From assembly GCA_900549545.1 (NCBI GenBank), contig URPA01000033.1, positions 1 through 21,187 of the forward strand: a stretch of 21,187 nt of DNA. Reading direction: 5' to 3'. A model generated the notes under the pieces. The model worked only from the letters and a program-made list of their open reading frames with translations, was not told the DNA's origin and searched no databases. This document shows, in pieces, positions 7,024 to 13,972 of this stretch (positions within the stretch are counted from its first letter, which is position 1; each line of letters begins with the position of its first letter). The position numbers were made by a program, and so were the translations under genes. Source of the DNA: an uncultured Eubacteriales bacterium (GTDB lineage Bacteria; Bacillota; Clostridia; Oscillospirales; Oscillospiraceae).

Positions 7024-7944
7024 ATGGTCAGAGATTATCCCAAAGAATTTGAGCCTATCATCGCTAAGGCAAAGTCCCTGGGTAAACCAATGCGCGTCGC
7101 GGTTGCGGCCGCAAATTCGGAAAATATCCTTCGAGGAGTGTTTGCGGCAGAGGATGACGGCTTTGTAGAGCCTATCCTCGTGGGCAACACCGAGAAAATA
7201 CGCGCTGTAATAGATGCCATTGGCGAGACCGGCCGCAAGACCGAGATCCACGGCGTATACGGCGGCGACAATCCGATCCAGTATGCCATTGAGATGATCA
7301 ACGCCGGCGACGCGGATACGCTTATGCGCGGCAACTGCCAGACCAGAGACTATCTTCTCCCTGTGCTCAACAAGGCAAACCATCTTATAGACGGGGACGC
7401 GCTCGTCACCCATGTGGTTTTCCTGAAGATTCCCGGATATGAGAAGGTTCTCGCCGTCTCGGATGTGACGCTGCTTATTAACCCCAGCATTACTCAGCGC
7501 AGGCAGGTGCTTTTGAACATGGTCGATGCCATGAAGATACTGGATATTGACAAGCCCAATATCGCGCTTCTGGCTCTGGTGGAGAAGCCCAGCTTCCATA
7601 TGCGCGACACCGTTGAGGACCAGACCCTTGTATCCAAGCATCTGCAATATCCGATTGCTGACTGCAATATCGCCGGGCCCATATCCTACGACCTTATTAT
7701 GAGCAAGGAGGCCGCGCGGCTTAAGGAATATGACTGCCCCTACTGCGGTGAGTTTGACGGCATTGTTGTCCCCAACCTCATGTCTGGAAACCTGCTTGTC
7801 AAGGTGCTTATGAACAATGCGGGCGCTGTGGGCTTCGGGCTTTTGACCGGCGCGAAAATACCCGTCGCCATCAGCGGCAGAAGTGACGCGCCTGAGCAGA
7901 CTTATCTGTCCCTCGCTGCCTGCGCGGCAAAGCTTGCAAAGTGA
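7024..7944 (+). CDS. Phosphate butyryl/acetyltransferase (Ptb/Pta family)
   Basis: This 306-residue enzyme is the usual length for phosphate butyryltransferase. The family moves an acyl group between CoA and phosphate; with an acyl kinase it makes ATP during fermentation. Visible features are the N-terminal RVAVAAANSENILRGV segment, the central DADTLMRGNCQTRDYL segment, the DVTLLINPSITQR block and the C-terminal SGNLLVKVLMNNAGAVGFG stretch lining the CoA/phosphate site. A strong AAAGGAGG lies just before ATG 7024. It has its own promoter, and no acyl kinase (buk/ackA) follows it, unlike many clostridial ptb-buk pairs. Butyryl versus acetyl or branched acyl specificity cannot be decided from sequence reading alone. 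Confidence 0.85.
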   Translation: MVRDYPKEFEPIIAKAKSLGKPMRVAVAAANSENILRGVFAAEDDGFVEPILVGNTEKIRAVIDAIGETGRKTEIHGVYGGDNPIQYAIEMINAGDADTLMRGNCQTRDYLLPVLNKANHLIDGDALVTHVVFLKIPGYEKVLAVSDVTLLINPSITQRRQVLLNMVDAMKILDIDKPNIALLALVEKPSFHMRDTVEDQTLVSKHLQYPIADCNIAGPISYDLIMSKEAARLKEYDCPYCGEFDGIVVPNLMSGNLLVKVLMNNAGAVGFGLLTGAKIPVAISGRSDAPEQTYLSLAACAAKLAK

Positions 7945-7976
7945 CAGCGCTGTCCCTGCGGGACGATCTAATATTA

Positions 7977-8318
7977 AACGGCAATCGCGCCAGCGATTGC
8001 CGTTAGAGCTTGTCAAAAAAGTCCTACAAGGACTTTTTTGACCGCTTCAACCGCCGAGCGTTTTGAACTAATTCAAAACGCTGCTTCGCCCGAAAAGCCC
8101 GTAAATACGGTCTTTTCTGCGGCGGGTTATTGTACACGAGGTGGGCCTGTCTCGCTGAGGCTCGGTCACGGCGCGGCTCTGATATGCCACCGGCATATCA
8201 TTCACTACCGCGCCGCCGCTTCGCTACCCCTCGAGCACCCCCGCTGCTTCCTTAATTTCACATTTTTGCATAAGTTTTTTGACAGCCTGAAACGGCAACC
8301 GCTGAGGCGATTGCCGTT
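7977..8318. mobile_element. MITE-like non-coding element between matching 28-bp palindromes
   Basis: Within the 392-bp gap before the PP-loop gene, two near-identical palindromes (12-bp arms AACGGCAATCGC and its complement, 4-nt loops) lie at 7977-8004 and 8291-8318; the second has one arm mismatch. Between them the segment of about 8007-8289 has terminal inverted repeats, left AGCTTGTCAAAAAAGT and right (reverse complement) AGGCTGTCAAAAAACT, agreeing at 13 of 16 positions. Inside are perfect hairpins at 8012-8042 (13-bp arms) and 8057-8082 (11-bp arms) and a two-tier hairpin at 8169-8215. The same terminal sequence forms the solo hairpin at 6810-6850. A 95-codon frame at 8038-8325 crosses all these palindromes and is judged not to be a gene. 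No transposase is present, so any mobility would depend on outside enzymes. Confidence 0.55.
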
Positions 8319-8336
8319 AATTTAAGGAGCTTCAAT

Positions 8337-9731
8337 ATGTATTATCTTCAAAGCCGCTGGAAGCTTGAAAACAACGCGCTGTATTATTACGGGCTGAGGA
8401 ATAAGCCGGAGATGTTTCACAACAGGGTGAAGCTATCCGCGCCGCAGAGAGAGATAATTGCCGCTCTGCCGAAGGAGCTGAGCGAGGATGAAAAAAAGAC
8501 GCTCGGCACTCTGCTGGGGGCTCAGGTCGTCTCGCAGAGCGAGGTGAGGCCCGTCCCCAAATCTCTCTCCGAGGCCAGATTCTGCAAAACCTGCTGCGCC
8601 AACGATTTTATTATACCGGGGCTTGAGTTTGATGATGCGGGCCGCTGTCCGATGTGCCAGACGGCGGAGGCGGCGAAAAAGCTCAAAAGCGTCGTCCCGC
8701 TTGTCGATGATATCCCGCGCTCGGAAAAATCCCGCTTTGACGTGGCGATTTTTTATACCGGCGGCAAGGACTCCACAAGCCTTTTGTACTACCTGGCTAA
8801 GGTGAAAAAGCTGCGGGTGCTGGCGCTGACGTGGGAAATTCCTTTCATGTCCGATTCGGCAAGGGCGAGCATTGCGGGGGCGAAAAGAGCCTTTGAAAAT
8901 GTGGAGTTTATCACCCGCTCGATGAGCCAGAGTGACCTGAAAAAAGTGTACCGCAGGCTCTATTCGCTCTCTGGCAACACCTGCGCCTGTCCATCGCTCG
9001 CGTATGTGCTGTTTTACCCGGAGCTGGTGGCGAACCGTGTGCCATATTTCGTGGCGGGGAATGAGCCGGTTCAGATGCTGGGGCTGTATTATAACCACAT
9101 AGCGCCGCCGCTTGCTTATTCCTTTGCGGACAATAAGCTTCTGACGCTGCTTTTTAATATCGGCAGGGGTTTGACCCTGCACCCGCCGCTGCGTCAGGGC
9201 CAGTTCCAGACCCTGATGACGATGAAGCAGCTTGCCTATGGGGATAACCCTGTCAAGAAGCTGAGCGGGTATGAAAACGAGCTGGTTTCCAACATCGTTG
9301 AGGCGATACACGCTGTGCCGGAGCTGCTGCCGCCGCTTAAAAGAAGCATACGCCGCTCGTCCTGGTCGGGGAATGTCCCGGCGTTTGTCCATTTTGATTT
9401 GGACAAGATTTTCGGCGGTACATACGACTGGAACAAGGTCAAGGAGGTGCTCATAAGCGAGTGCGGCTGGGTCGCGCCGGAGGAGAACAAAAAGGCGCTC
9501 CATACAAGCTGCAAAATTGAAAAGTGCAAGGATTACACGCAGTTTCTGCGTTTTTATCACTGCAAAAGCAGGATGATTCCCTTCAGCGCGCTTGAGATTT
9601 CCCTTGCCAGCCGAAGCTGCGGCCGCAGCCGGGAGGAGACAATTTACGAGATGGAAAACCTCCTCGGCTTCTCGCTGGAGGAGATACCGGAGTGTGCGCT
9701 GATGCGCGCGTATCTGGAGGGAGAAGAATGA
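8337..9731 (+). CDS. Cysteine-rich PP-loop ATP pyrophosphatase, function unknown
   Basis: This 464-residue protein has a zinc-knuckle-like motif (Cys83-x2-Cys86 and Cys104-x2-Cys107) followed by a PP-loop, FYTGGKDSTSL (residues 139-149), the ATP-binding loop of N-type ATP pyrophosphatases. This order recalls the WbpG/N-acetyl-sugar amidotransferase group and, more loosely, TtcA/TilS-type tRNA enzymes. These activate a substrate by adenylation before adding N or S. Further cysteines at 216, 218, 392, 397, 409 and 428 (NTCACP, HTSCKIEKC) could bind metal or carry sulfur. The first ~75 residues match nothing I recognise. AAGGAG lies ahead of ATG 8337. The stop overlaps the start of the flavodoxin/ferredoxin gene (ATGA), so the two products probably act together. 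No polysaccharide genes are nearby, which weakens the sugar-amidotransferase reading. Confidence 0.75.
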   Translation: MYYLQSRWKLENNALYYYGLRNKPEMFHNRVKLSAPQREIIAALPKELSEDEKKTLGTLLGAQVVSQSEVRPVPKSLSEARFCKTCCANDFIIPGLEFDDAGRCPMCQTAEAAKKLKSVVPLVDDIPRSEKSRFDVAIFYTGGKDSTSLLYYLAKVKKLRVLALTWEIPFMSDSARASIAGAKRAFENVEFITRSMSQSDLKKVYRRLYSLSGNTCACPSLAYVLFYPELVANRVPYFVAGNEPVQMLGLYYNHIAPPLAYSFADNKLLTLLFNIGRGLTLHPPLRQGQFQTLMTMKQLAYGDNPVKKLSGYENELVSNIVEAIHAVPELLPPLKRSIRRSSWSGNVPAFVHFDLDKIFGGTYDWNKVKEVLISECGWVAPEENKKALHTSCKIEKCKDYTQFLRFYHCKSRMIPFSALEISLASRSCGRSREETIYEMENLLGFSLEEIPECALMRAYLEGEE

Positions 9732-10411
9732 CCGGGGTATTCTGCTTTACGGGCAGCGGGCACAGCCTGCGCGTCGCGGAATATATGGCGGGGCGGCTCG
9801 GATGCCGGGTGTGTATGATTGAGCAGAAAGCACAGCCACAGTGCGAAACCGCGCTTGTCATGTTCCCGGTATACTGCCAGAACATTCCGCAGCCTGTGAG
9901 GCGCTTCTTGAAAAATCTCAAGGCCGAAAGCGTTGCGCTTATTGCAGCTTACGGGAAAATTTCCTGGGGCAATGTGCTCTCGGAGGCAGAAGGGCTTGTG
10001 CGCGGAAGAGTCATCGCGGGGGCCTGCGTCCCCATCGGGCACACATTTTTGAGCGGGAGCGCCGATTTTGATAAGGCGGCCCTGGAGCCGCTTTTTGAGA
10101 GAATCATAAACCCCAGAGAGGCGGTAATTCCCGCAAAGCGAAAGAGCGTTTTCGCGGATTTCCTGCCCGGCTGGCGCAGCCGCGTTTCGGTCAGGATAAT
10201 TCGCGCGGACAGCTGCACCGGCTGCAATGTCTGCGGCCGAGGCTGCCCGATGGATGCCATCAAAAACGGCGTGACGAACAGCAGGTGCATCCGCTGCCTC
10301 AGATGCGTTTCAAGCTGCCCGCAGAAGGCGCTGTCCTTTGAAACAGACCCGATTTTGCGGCGGTATCTCAGCAAAAGGCGCCCCGAAAAAGGCGTGGAGC
10401 TGTATTTGTAA
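9728..10411 (+). CDS. EFR1-type protein: flavodoxin-like domain plus two [4Fe-4S] clusters
   Basis: These 227 residues begin with a flavodoxin-like FMN loop (FTGSGHSLRVAEYMAG, residues 6-21), a variant of the usual FSGTGNS. The C-terminal part has two complete bacterial ferredoxin motifs, CTGCNVCGRGCP and CIRCLRCVSSCP, both CxxCxxCxxxCP, for two [4Fe-4S] clusters. The protein should shuttle electrons in the cytoplasm. The start is ATG 9728, overlapping the PP-loop gene's stop, with GGAGGG at 9716-9721; an upstream ATG at 9692 is less likely. The tight coupling suggests it reduces the PP-loop protein or its substrate. His in place of Asn in the FMN loop (GSGHS for GTGNS) may change flavin binding. 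A general redox role independent of the neighbour is also possible. Confidence 0.85.
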   Translation: MTGVFCFTGSGHSLRVAEYMAGRLGCRVCMIEQKAQPQCETALVMFPVYCQNIPQPVRRFLKNLKAESVALIAAYGKISWGNVLSEAEGLVRGRVIAGACVPIGHTFLSGSADFDKAALEPLFERIINPREAVIPAKRKSVFADFLPGWRSRVSVRIIRADSCTGCNVCGRGCPMDAIKNGVTNSRCIRCLRCVSSCPQKALSFETDPILRRYLSKRRPEKGVELYL

Positions 10412-10454
10412 ACAGCTTACATATTCCGAGTGGTTAACGAACAAAGTAAAATAA

Positions 10455-10464
10455 TTATCGATAA
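10455..10464. promoter_or_regulatory. Possible operator palindrome upstream of the DUF2975 gene
   Basis: TTATCGATAA is a perfect 10-bp palindrome about 15 bp upstream of the -35. A second small inverted repeat ACAT/ATGT lies in the promoter spacer (about 10486-10497). Either could bind the small Xre-type repressor encoded downstream. Short AT-rich palindromes also occur by chance. Confidence 0.25.
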
Positions 10465-10478
10465 ACATTAAAAAACTA

Positions 10479-10507
10479 TTGACAAACATGAAAATGTGAG
10501 CTATACT
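10479..10507 (+). promoter_or_regulatory. Strong SigA-type promoter of the DUF2975/HTH pair
   Basis: Consensus TTGACA (10479-10484), 17 bp, TATACT (10502-10507). AGGAGG at 10525-10530 and ATG 10538 follow. Confidence 0.85.
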
Positions 10508-10537
10508 AAGGCCATCAAAACAACAGGAGGCTGAAGT

Positions 10538-11095
10538 ATGAATAAAATACCTTCCATTACAAAGGTGCTCGCGAAAATTGTTGAAGTGTTTCACTGGGTG
10601 GGTGTGGCGCTGATGGCGGCGGCAACGGTCTGCTCGGTGGCGGCGCCGCAGCTTGTGCGCTATTTTGTCGGGCTTGACACCGCCGGGCGCGGCTGGGCGG
10701 ATATGGATGTCTACGGCGTGAATATCACCGCCCCATGTGTTGACGGCATGGTGGACAGCACCGTGTTTCTTATCTTCGGTATCAGCGGCGTTATTGTCCT
10801 GGGCCTGATGGCGATGGTTTTCCGCAATCTATATCTCATCCTCAAGCGCTCGGAAAGCTCCACCCCGTTTCAGAAGGACAATGTGCGCATGCTGCGCGAG
10901 ATGGGCATTTTCTGCATCTCCGTCCCCGTCGTGGGGCTTGTGATGAACATCGTCGCGCGCCTCGTTCTGGGAGCTGACGCGGTGGAGACCAGCCTTAATA
11001 TGGCGGGCTTCTTCCTCGGCTTTGTCATGCTCACGCTCTCGCATGTGTTTGCCCGCGGCATCGAGCTTGAGCAGGATGTGGACGGACTGGTTTAA
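10538..11095 (+). CDS. DUF2975 family membrane protein
   Basis: This 185-residue protein has four predicted membrane helices (about residues 17-40, 77-95, 120-142 and 155-175) and a conserved cytoplasmic stretch between helices 2 and 3, SSTPFQKDNVRMLREMG, typical of DUF2975. These proteins are almost always encoded with a small YozG-type Xre regulator, as here, with a 9-bp gap. The molecular function is unknown. The pairing suggests a membrane sensor or a regulator of its partner's activity. A strong promoter and ribosome binding site precede it, so the pair is an independent transcription unit. Confidence 0.8.
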   Translation: MNKIPSITKVLAKIVEVFHWVGVALMAAATVCSVAAPQLVRYFVGLDTAGRGWADMDVYGVNITAPCVDGMVDSTVFLIFGISGVIVLGLMAMVFRNLYLILKRSESSTPFQKDNVRMLREMGIFCISVPVVGLVMNIVARLVLGADAVETSLNMAGFFLGFVMLTLSHVFARGIELEQDVDGLV

Positions 11096-11104
11096 GGTGA
11101 AGAT

Positions 11105-11314
11105 ATGGGAAAAATCGTGCTTCATCTGGACAGAATGATGGTCGAGAGGAAAATTTCGCTCAATGAGCTTGCCGAGCGGGTGGGCATTTCCAACGTTAAT
11201 CTTTCAAAGATTAAAAACAACCGGGTCACAGCCATCCGCTTCTCTACCCTCGCCAGCATCTGCGAGGTTCTCAGCTGCGGCGCGGGAGATATTCTGGAAT
11301 ATATTGAAGAATAA
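11105..11314 (+). CDS. YozG-like small Xre-family HTH regulator
   Basis: The 69-residue protein is almost entirely one helix-turn-helix domain (SLNELAERVGISNVNLSKIK, residues 18-37, then a helix starting FSTLASICEVL). This is the YozG/Cro-type partner regularly found after DUF2975 genes. It has no sensor domain of its own, so the signal would come from the membrane partner or from its own level. The likely target is its own promoter at 10479-10507, which has small palindromes nearby. The ribosome binding site (AAGGTGAAG) is weaker than that of the preceding gene. Confidence 0.85.
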   Translation: MGKIVLHLDRMMVERKISLNELAERVGISNVNLSKIKNNRVTAIRFSTLASICEVLSCGAGDILEYIEE

Positions 11315-11321
11315 AATCAGG

Positions 11322-11502
11322 GGGCTGTTGCAAAATACATTGCAACAGCCCAAAATAATTAAATTGTCCCGCAGGGACACCTCAACCGCCCCAAAAGGGG
11401 CGATTTCACCCGACCGCAGGTCGGATTTCACACGCTTTAAGCGTATATCACTTGACCGAAGGTCAAATATCATTGGGCGCGCTGCAATTTTGCGGCGCGC
11501 CC
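11322..11502. repeat. Chain of seven unlike small hairpins between genes
   Basis: Consecutive perfect or near-perfect stems lie at 11322-11351 (11-bp arms), 11365-11379, 11387-11402, 11410-11424, 11432-11444, 11452-11466 (6-bp arms, 1- to 4-nt loops) and 11475-11502 (at least 7-bp GC arms). Stem sequences all differ, but loops (GCA, GAA, AAAA) and the linkers (ATTTCAC, ATATCAC, ATATCATT) are alike. The first hairpin probably terminates the YozG-like gene and the last, followed by GTTTT, may act as another terminator. This 271-bp gap (11315-11585) holds no gene. Confidence 0.75.
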
Positions 11503-11509
11503 GTTTTAG

Positions 11510-11550
11510 GTGACATTGTCACGGAAATCCATGAAAATTTCGGGTAAGAT
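11510..11550 (+). promoter_or_regulatory. Crp/Fnr-type operator and promoter of the trx-rhodanese-CoADR operon
   Basis: GTGACATTGTCAC (11510-11522) is a perfect GTGA-N5-TCAC palindrome. Twenty-two bp later comes TAAGAT (11545-11550), a usable -10 without a good -35 at 17 bp. The palindrome centre (11516) falls near -41 from the expected start, the class II activator position. The same site at the same spacing is found at 14668-14708. Confidence 0.65.
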
Positions 11551-11585
11551 AAGGCCACAAAGAAAAAATAATGGAGGAACAAAAA

Positions 11586-11891
11586 ATGTCTATACTCACT
11601 GTTACCAATTCCAATTTCCAGAGCGAAGTTATTAATTCCGATAAGCCCGTCCTGCTGGACTTCTGGGCCAGCTGGTGCGCACCCTGCCGTATGCTCAGCC
11701 CGATCGTGGACGAGGTCGCCGCCGAGCGCAGCGACATCAAGGTCGGCAAAATCAATGTCGACGAGGAGCCGGAGCTCGCGGGCAGGTTCGGCGTTATGAG
11801 CATCCCGACGCTGGTCGTCATGAAAAACGGCAAGATAGTCAATCAGGCTGTCGGCGCAAGGCCCAAGGCGCAGATACTCGCCATGCTGTGA
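11586..11891 (+). CDS. trxA: Thioredoxin
   Basis: This 101-residue cytoplasmic thiol-disulfide oxidoreductase has the classical active site WASWCAPC (Cys31 and Cys34) and the cis-proline segment MSIPTLVVMKNG. A length near 100 is normal. ATG 11586 follows GGAGG at 11573-11577; an ATG at 11571 overlaps that site and is rejected. It is the first gene of an operon with a rhodanese and a CoA-disulfide-reductase fusion, under a Crp/Fnr-type operator. Here it may remove sulfane sulfur from the rhodaneses or keep protein thiols reduced. The CAPC motif, instead of CGPC, is a common variant that tends to raise reactivity. Confidence 0.92.
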   Translation: MSILTVTNSNFQSEVINSDKPVLLDFWASWCAPCRMLSPIVDEVAAERSDIKVGKINVDEEPELAGRFGVMSIPTLVVMKNGKIVNQAVGARPKAQILAML

Positions 11892-11900
11892 GGTAGAAGT

Positions 11901-12221
11901 ATGGGATTCTTCGATTTTTTAAAGCAGCCCGACATTGATCAGGGCCTTGAAGCCTGCCGGGCCACTCCCGGCGCGGTGCTTCTGGATGTACGCACGCCGG
12001 AGGAGTATGCCGAGGGGCACATCCCCGGCGGGCGGAACGTCCCCCTGCAAAGGCTTGACGCCGTGGAGAGCGCGGTAAAGAGCAAGGATACGCCGCTCTT
12101 TGTCTACTGTCTGTCCGGGGCGCGGAGCCGCCAGGCGGTGAGCATGCTCAGGAGCAGAGGCTACACAAATGTTCAGAACATCGGCGGAATTTCCGCATAT
12201 TCGGGAAAGGTGGAGAAGTAA
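11901..12221 (+). CDS. Single-domain rhodanese-like sulfurtransferase
   Basis: The 106-residue protein is one rhodanese domain: LLDVRTPEEYAEGHIPGGRNVP (split around the CH2-type motif), then the catalytic loop VYCLSGARSRQA with Cys70, and a C-terminal GYTNVQNIGG segment. It carries sulfur as a persulfide on Cys70. No signal peptide is seen, so it is cytoplasmic. It starts 9 bp after the thioredoxin gene, and its stop codon directly abuts the next start, so all three are one unit. It probably exchanges sulfane sulfur with the thioredoxin or the adjoining CoADR-rhodanese protein. Confidence 0.88.
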   Translation: MGFFDFLKQPDIDQGLEACRATPGAVLLDVRTPEEYAEGHIPGGRNVPLQRLDAVESAVKSKDTPLFVYCLSGARSRQAVSMLRSRGYTNVQNIGGISAYSGKVEK

Positions 12222-13913
12222 ATGAAGATAGTTATAGTTGGCGGCGTCGCGGGCGGAGCCACCGCCGCGGCCAGACTGCGCAGGCTCGATGAGCAGGCGG
12301 AGATCGTGATATTTGAGCGCTCGGGCTACATGTCCTACGCAAACTGCGGCCTGCCCTATTACATCGGCGGCGCAATCGAGGACAGGGAGGAGCTGACGCT
12401 CCAGACCCCGGAGGCCTTTTTTGAGCGCTTCAGAGTCAACGTGAAGGTGCGCCACGAGGTGACGGCGATCCACCCGGAGCAAAAGACCGTCACTGTCAAG
12501 GACCTTGACACCGGCAGAGAGTTTGAGGAGAGCTATGATAAGCTCCTGCTCTCTCCCGGCGCGAAGCCCACGCAGCCGCGTCTTCCCGGAGTGGGGCTTG
12601 ATAAGCTCTTCACCCTGCGCACGGTGGAGGATACCCTGCGCATCAAGGACTATATCGATGAGAACAAGCCCAAATCCGTTGTGCTGGCGGGCGGCGGCTT
12701 CATCGGTCTGGAGCTGGCGGAAAACCTCCGGCATCTGGGGATGGAGGTCACCATTGTTCAGCGCCCGAAGCACCTGATGAGCCCCTTTGACGCGGATATG
12801 GCGGCCCTTATCCATGCCGAGATGCGCCGCGGCGGCGTGAAGCTCGCGCTGGGGTACACGGTCGAGGGCTTTGAGGAGCGCGACGGCGGCGTCGATGTGC
12901 TGCTCAAGGATAACGAGCCGCTGCACGCGGACATGGTTGTGCTCGCAATCGGCGTTGCGCCGGATACAAAGCTTGCGCAGGAGGCGGGGCTTGAGCTGGG
13001 CATCAAGGGCAGCATTGTTGTAAATGACCGCATGGAGACAAGCGCCAAGGACATCTACGCCGTGGGCGATGCCGTTCAGGTCAGGCACTTTGTGACCGGG
13101 CAGGACGCGCTCATCGCCCTTGCGGGCCCTGCCAACAAGCAGGGGCGCATCGCGGCGGACAATATCTGCGGCAGAGACAGCCATTACACCGGCAGTCAAG
13201 GCAGCAGCGTGCTCAAGGTCTTTGACATGACCGCCGCAGTCACCGGCATTAACGAGGCAAATGCCCAAAAGGCCGGCATCGACGCGGACGCGGTCATTCT
13301 CTCGCCCATGAGCCACGCGGGCTATTACCCCGGCGGCAAGCTTATGACCATGAAGGTGGTCTATGAAAAGGGGACATACCGCCTGCTCGGCGCGCAGATT
13401 GTGGGCTATGACGGCGTTGACAAACGCATTGACGTGCTGGCGACAGCCATCCGCACGGGGCTGAAGGCCACGGAGCTGAAGGATCTGGAGCTTGCCTACG
13501 CGCCGCCCTATTCCTCCGCCAAGGACCCGGTGAACATGGCGGGCTTCATGGTGGAAAACATCGCCGAGGGCCTCGTAAAGCAGTGGCGGCTCTCTGAGCT
13601 TGACAGCCTGCCCATGGACGGCAGCGTCACCCGGCTCGACACCAGAACCGCCGCGGAATACGCGGCCGGCCATGTCGAGGGCTTTAAGAACATCCCGGTT
13701 GACGAGCTTAGAGAGCGCATAGGGGAGCTTGATAAGGATAAGCGCGTCTATGTCATCTGCCAGAGCGGGCTGCGCAGCTACATCGCCTGCCGGATACTCA
13801 GCGGCTATGGCTTTGACTGCTATAACTTCGCGGGGGGCTTCCGCTTCTATGACGCGGTGATGAACGACCGCCGCCTCACGGAAAGCGCCACCGCCTGCGG
13901 CATGGATAAATGA
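12222..13913 (+). CDS. FAD-dependent CoA-disulfide/polysulfide reductase with C-terminal rhodanese
   Basis: This 563-residue flavoprotein has an N-terminal FAD loop (VIVGGVAGGATAAARLRR), a single redox cysteine Cys42 in YANCGLPYYIGG, as in CoA-disulfide reductases and NADH oxidases, a second nucleotide loop AGGGFIGLELAE (156-167), and YAVGDAV for the FAD ribityl contact. A rhodanese domain follows from about residue 455, with catalytic Cys513 in CQSGLRS. Such CoADR-RHD fusions reduce CoA disulfides, CoA persulfide or polysulfides with NAD(P)H in the cytoplasm. The length matches the fusion subfamily. It is the last gene of the operon, before a hairpin terminator. With the thioredoxin and small rhodanese it points to handling of sulfane sulfur or thiol oxidation in an anaerobe. 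The substrate is not fixed by sequence. Confidence 0.9.
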   Translation: MKIVIVGGVAGGATAAARLRRLDEQAEIVIFERSGYMSYANCGLPYYIGGAIEDREELTLQTPEAFFERFRVNVKVRHEVTAIHPEQKTVTVKDLDTGREFEESYDKLLLSPGAKPTQPRLPGVGLDKLFTLRTVEDTLRIKDYIDENKPKSVVLAGGGFIGLELAENLRHLGMEVTIVQRPKHLMSPFDADMAALIHAEMRRGGVKLALGYTVEGFEERDGGVDVLLKDNEPLHADMVVLAIGVAPDTKLAQEAGLELGIKGSIVVNDRMETSAKDIYAVGDAVQVRHFVTGQDALIALAGPANKQGRIAADNICGRDSHYTGSQGSSVLKVFDMTAAVTGINEANAQKAGIDADAVILSPMSHAGYYPGGKLMTMKVVYEKGTYRLLGAQIVGYDGVDKRIDVLATAIRTGLKATELKDLELAYAPPYSSAKDPVNMAGFMVENIAEGLVKQWRLSELDSLPMDGSVTRLDTRTAAEYAAGHVEGFKNIPVDELRERIGELDKDKRVYVICQSGLRSYIACRILSGYGFDCYNFAGGFRFYDAVMNDRRLTESATACGMDK

Positions 13914-13916
13914 GAA

Positions 13917-13953
13917 TAACCGGACATTCCCACGAAATGGGAATGTCCGGTTA
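13917..13953. terminator. Bidirectional terminator between convergent genes
   Basis: Perfect 16-bp arms (13917-13932 and 13938-13953) flank a CGAAA loop, in the 59 bp between the CoADR fusion gene and the Crp/Fnr regulator. There is no long T run on either side, so termination strength is uncertain. Confidence 0.65.
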
Positions 13954-13972
13954 CTTGCTTCATGTAATATAT

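Noticed and set aside
8038..8325. 95-codon plus-strand frame upstream of the PP-loop gene
   Set aside because: It runs through several perfect palindromes and across the end of the repeat element, and has no good ribosome binding site. It is better explained as non-coding repeat sequence.
11365..11466. Possible CRISPR array in the regularly spaced hairpins
   Set aside because: The palindromic units differ from one another in sequence, and the linkers of about 7 nt are alike rather than unique. This is the reverse of a CRISPR array, and no cas gene is near.
11919..13673. Long open frame on the minus strand (584 codons) opposite the rhodanese and CoADR genes
   Set aside because: The plus-strand frames give clear catalytic motifs (rhodanese Cys, FAD and NAD loops). 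The antisense product has no recognisable domain and is a by-product of GC-rich codon use.
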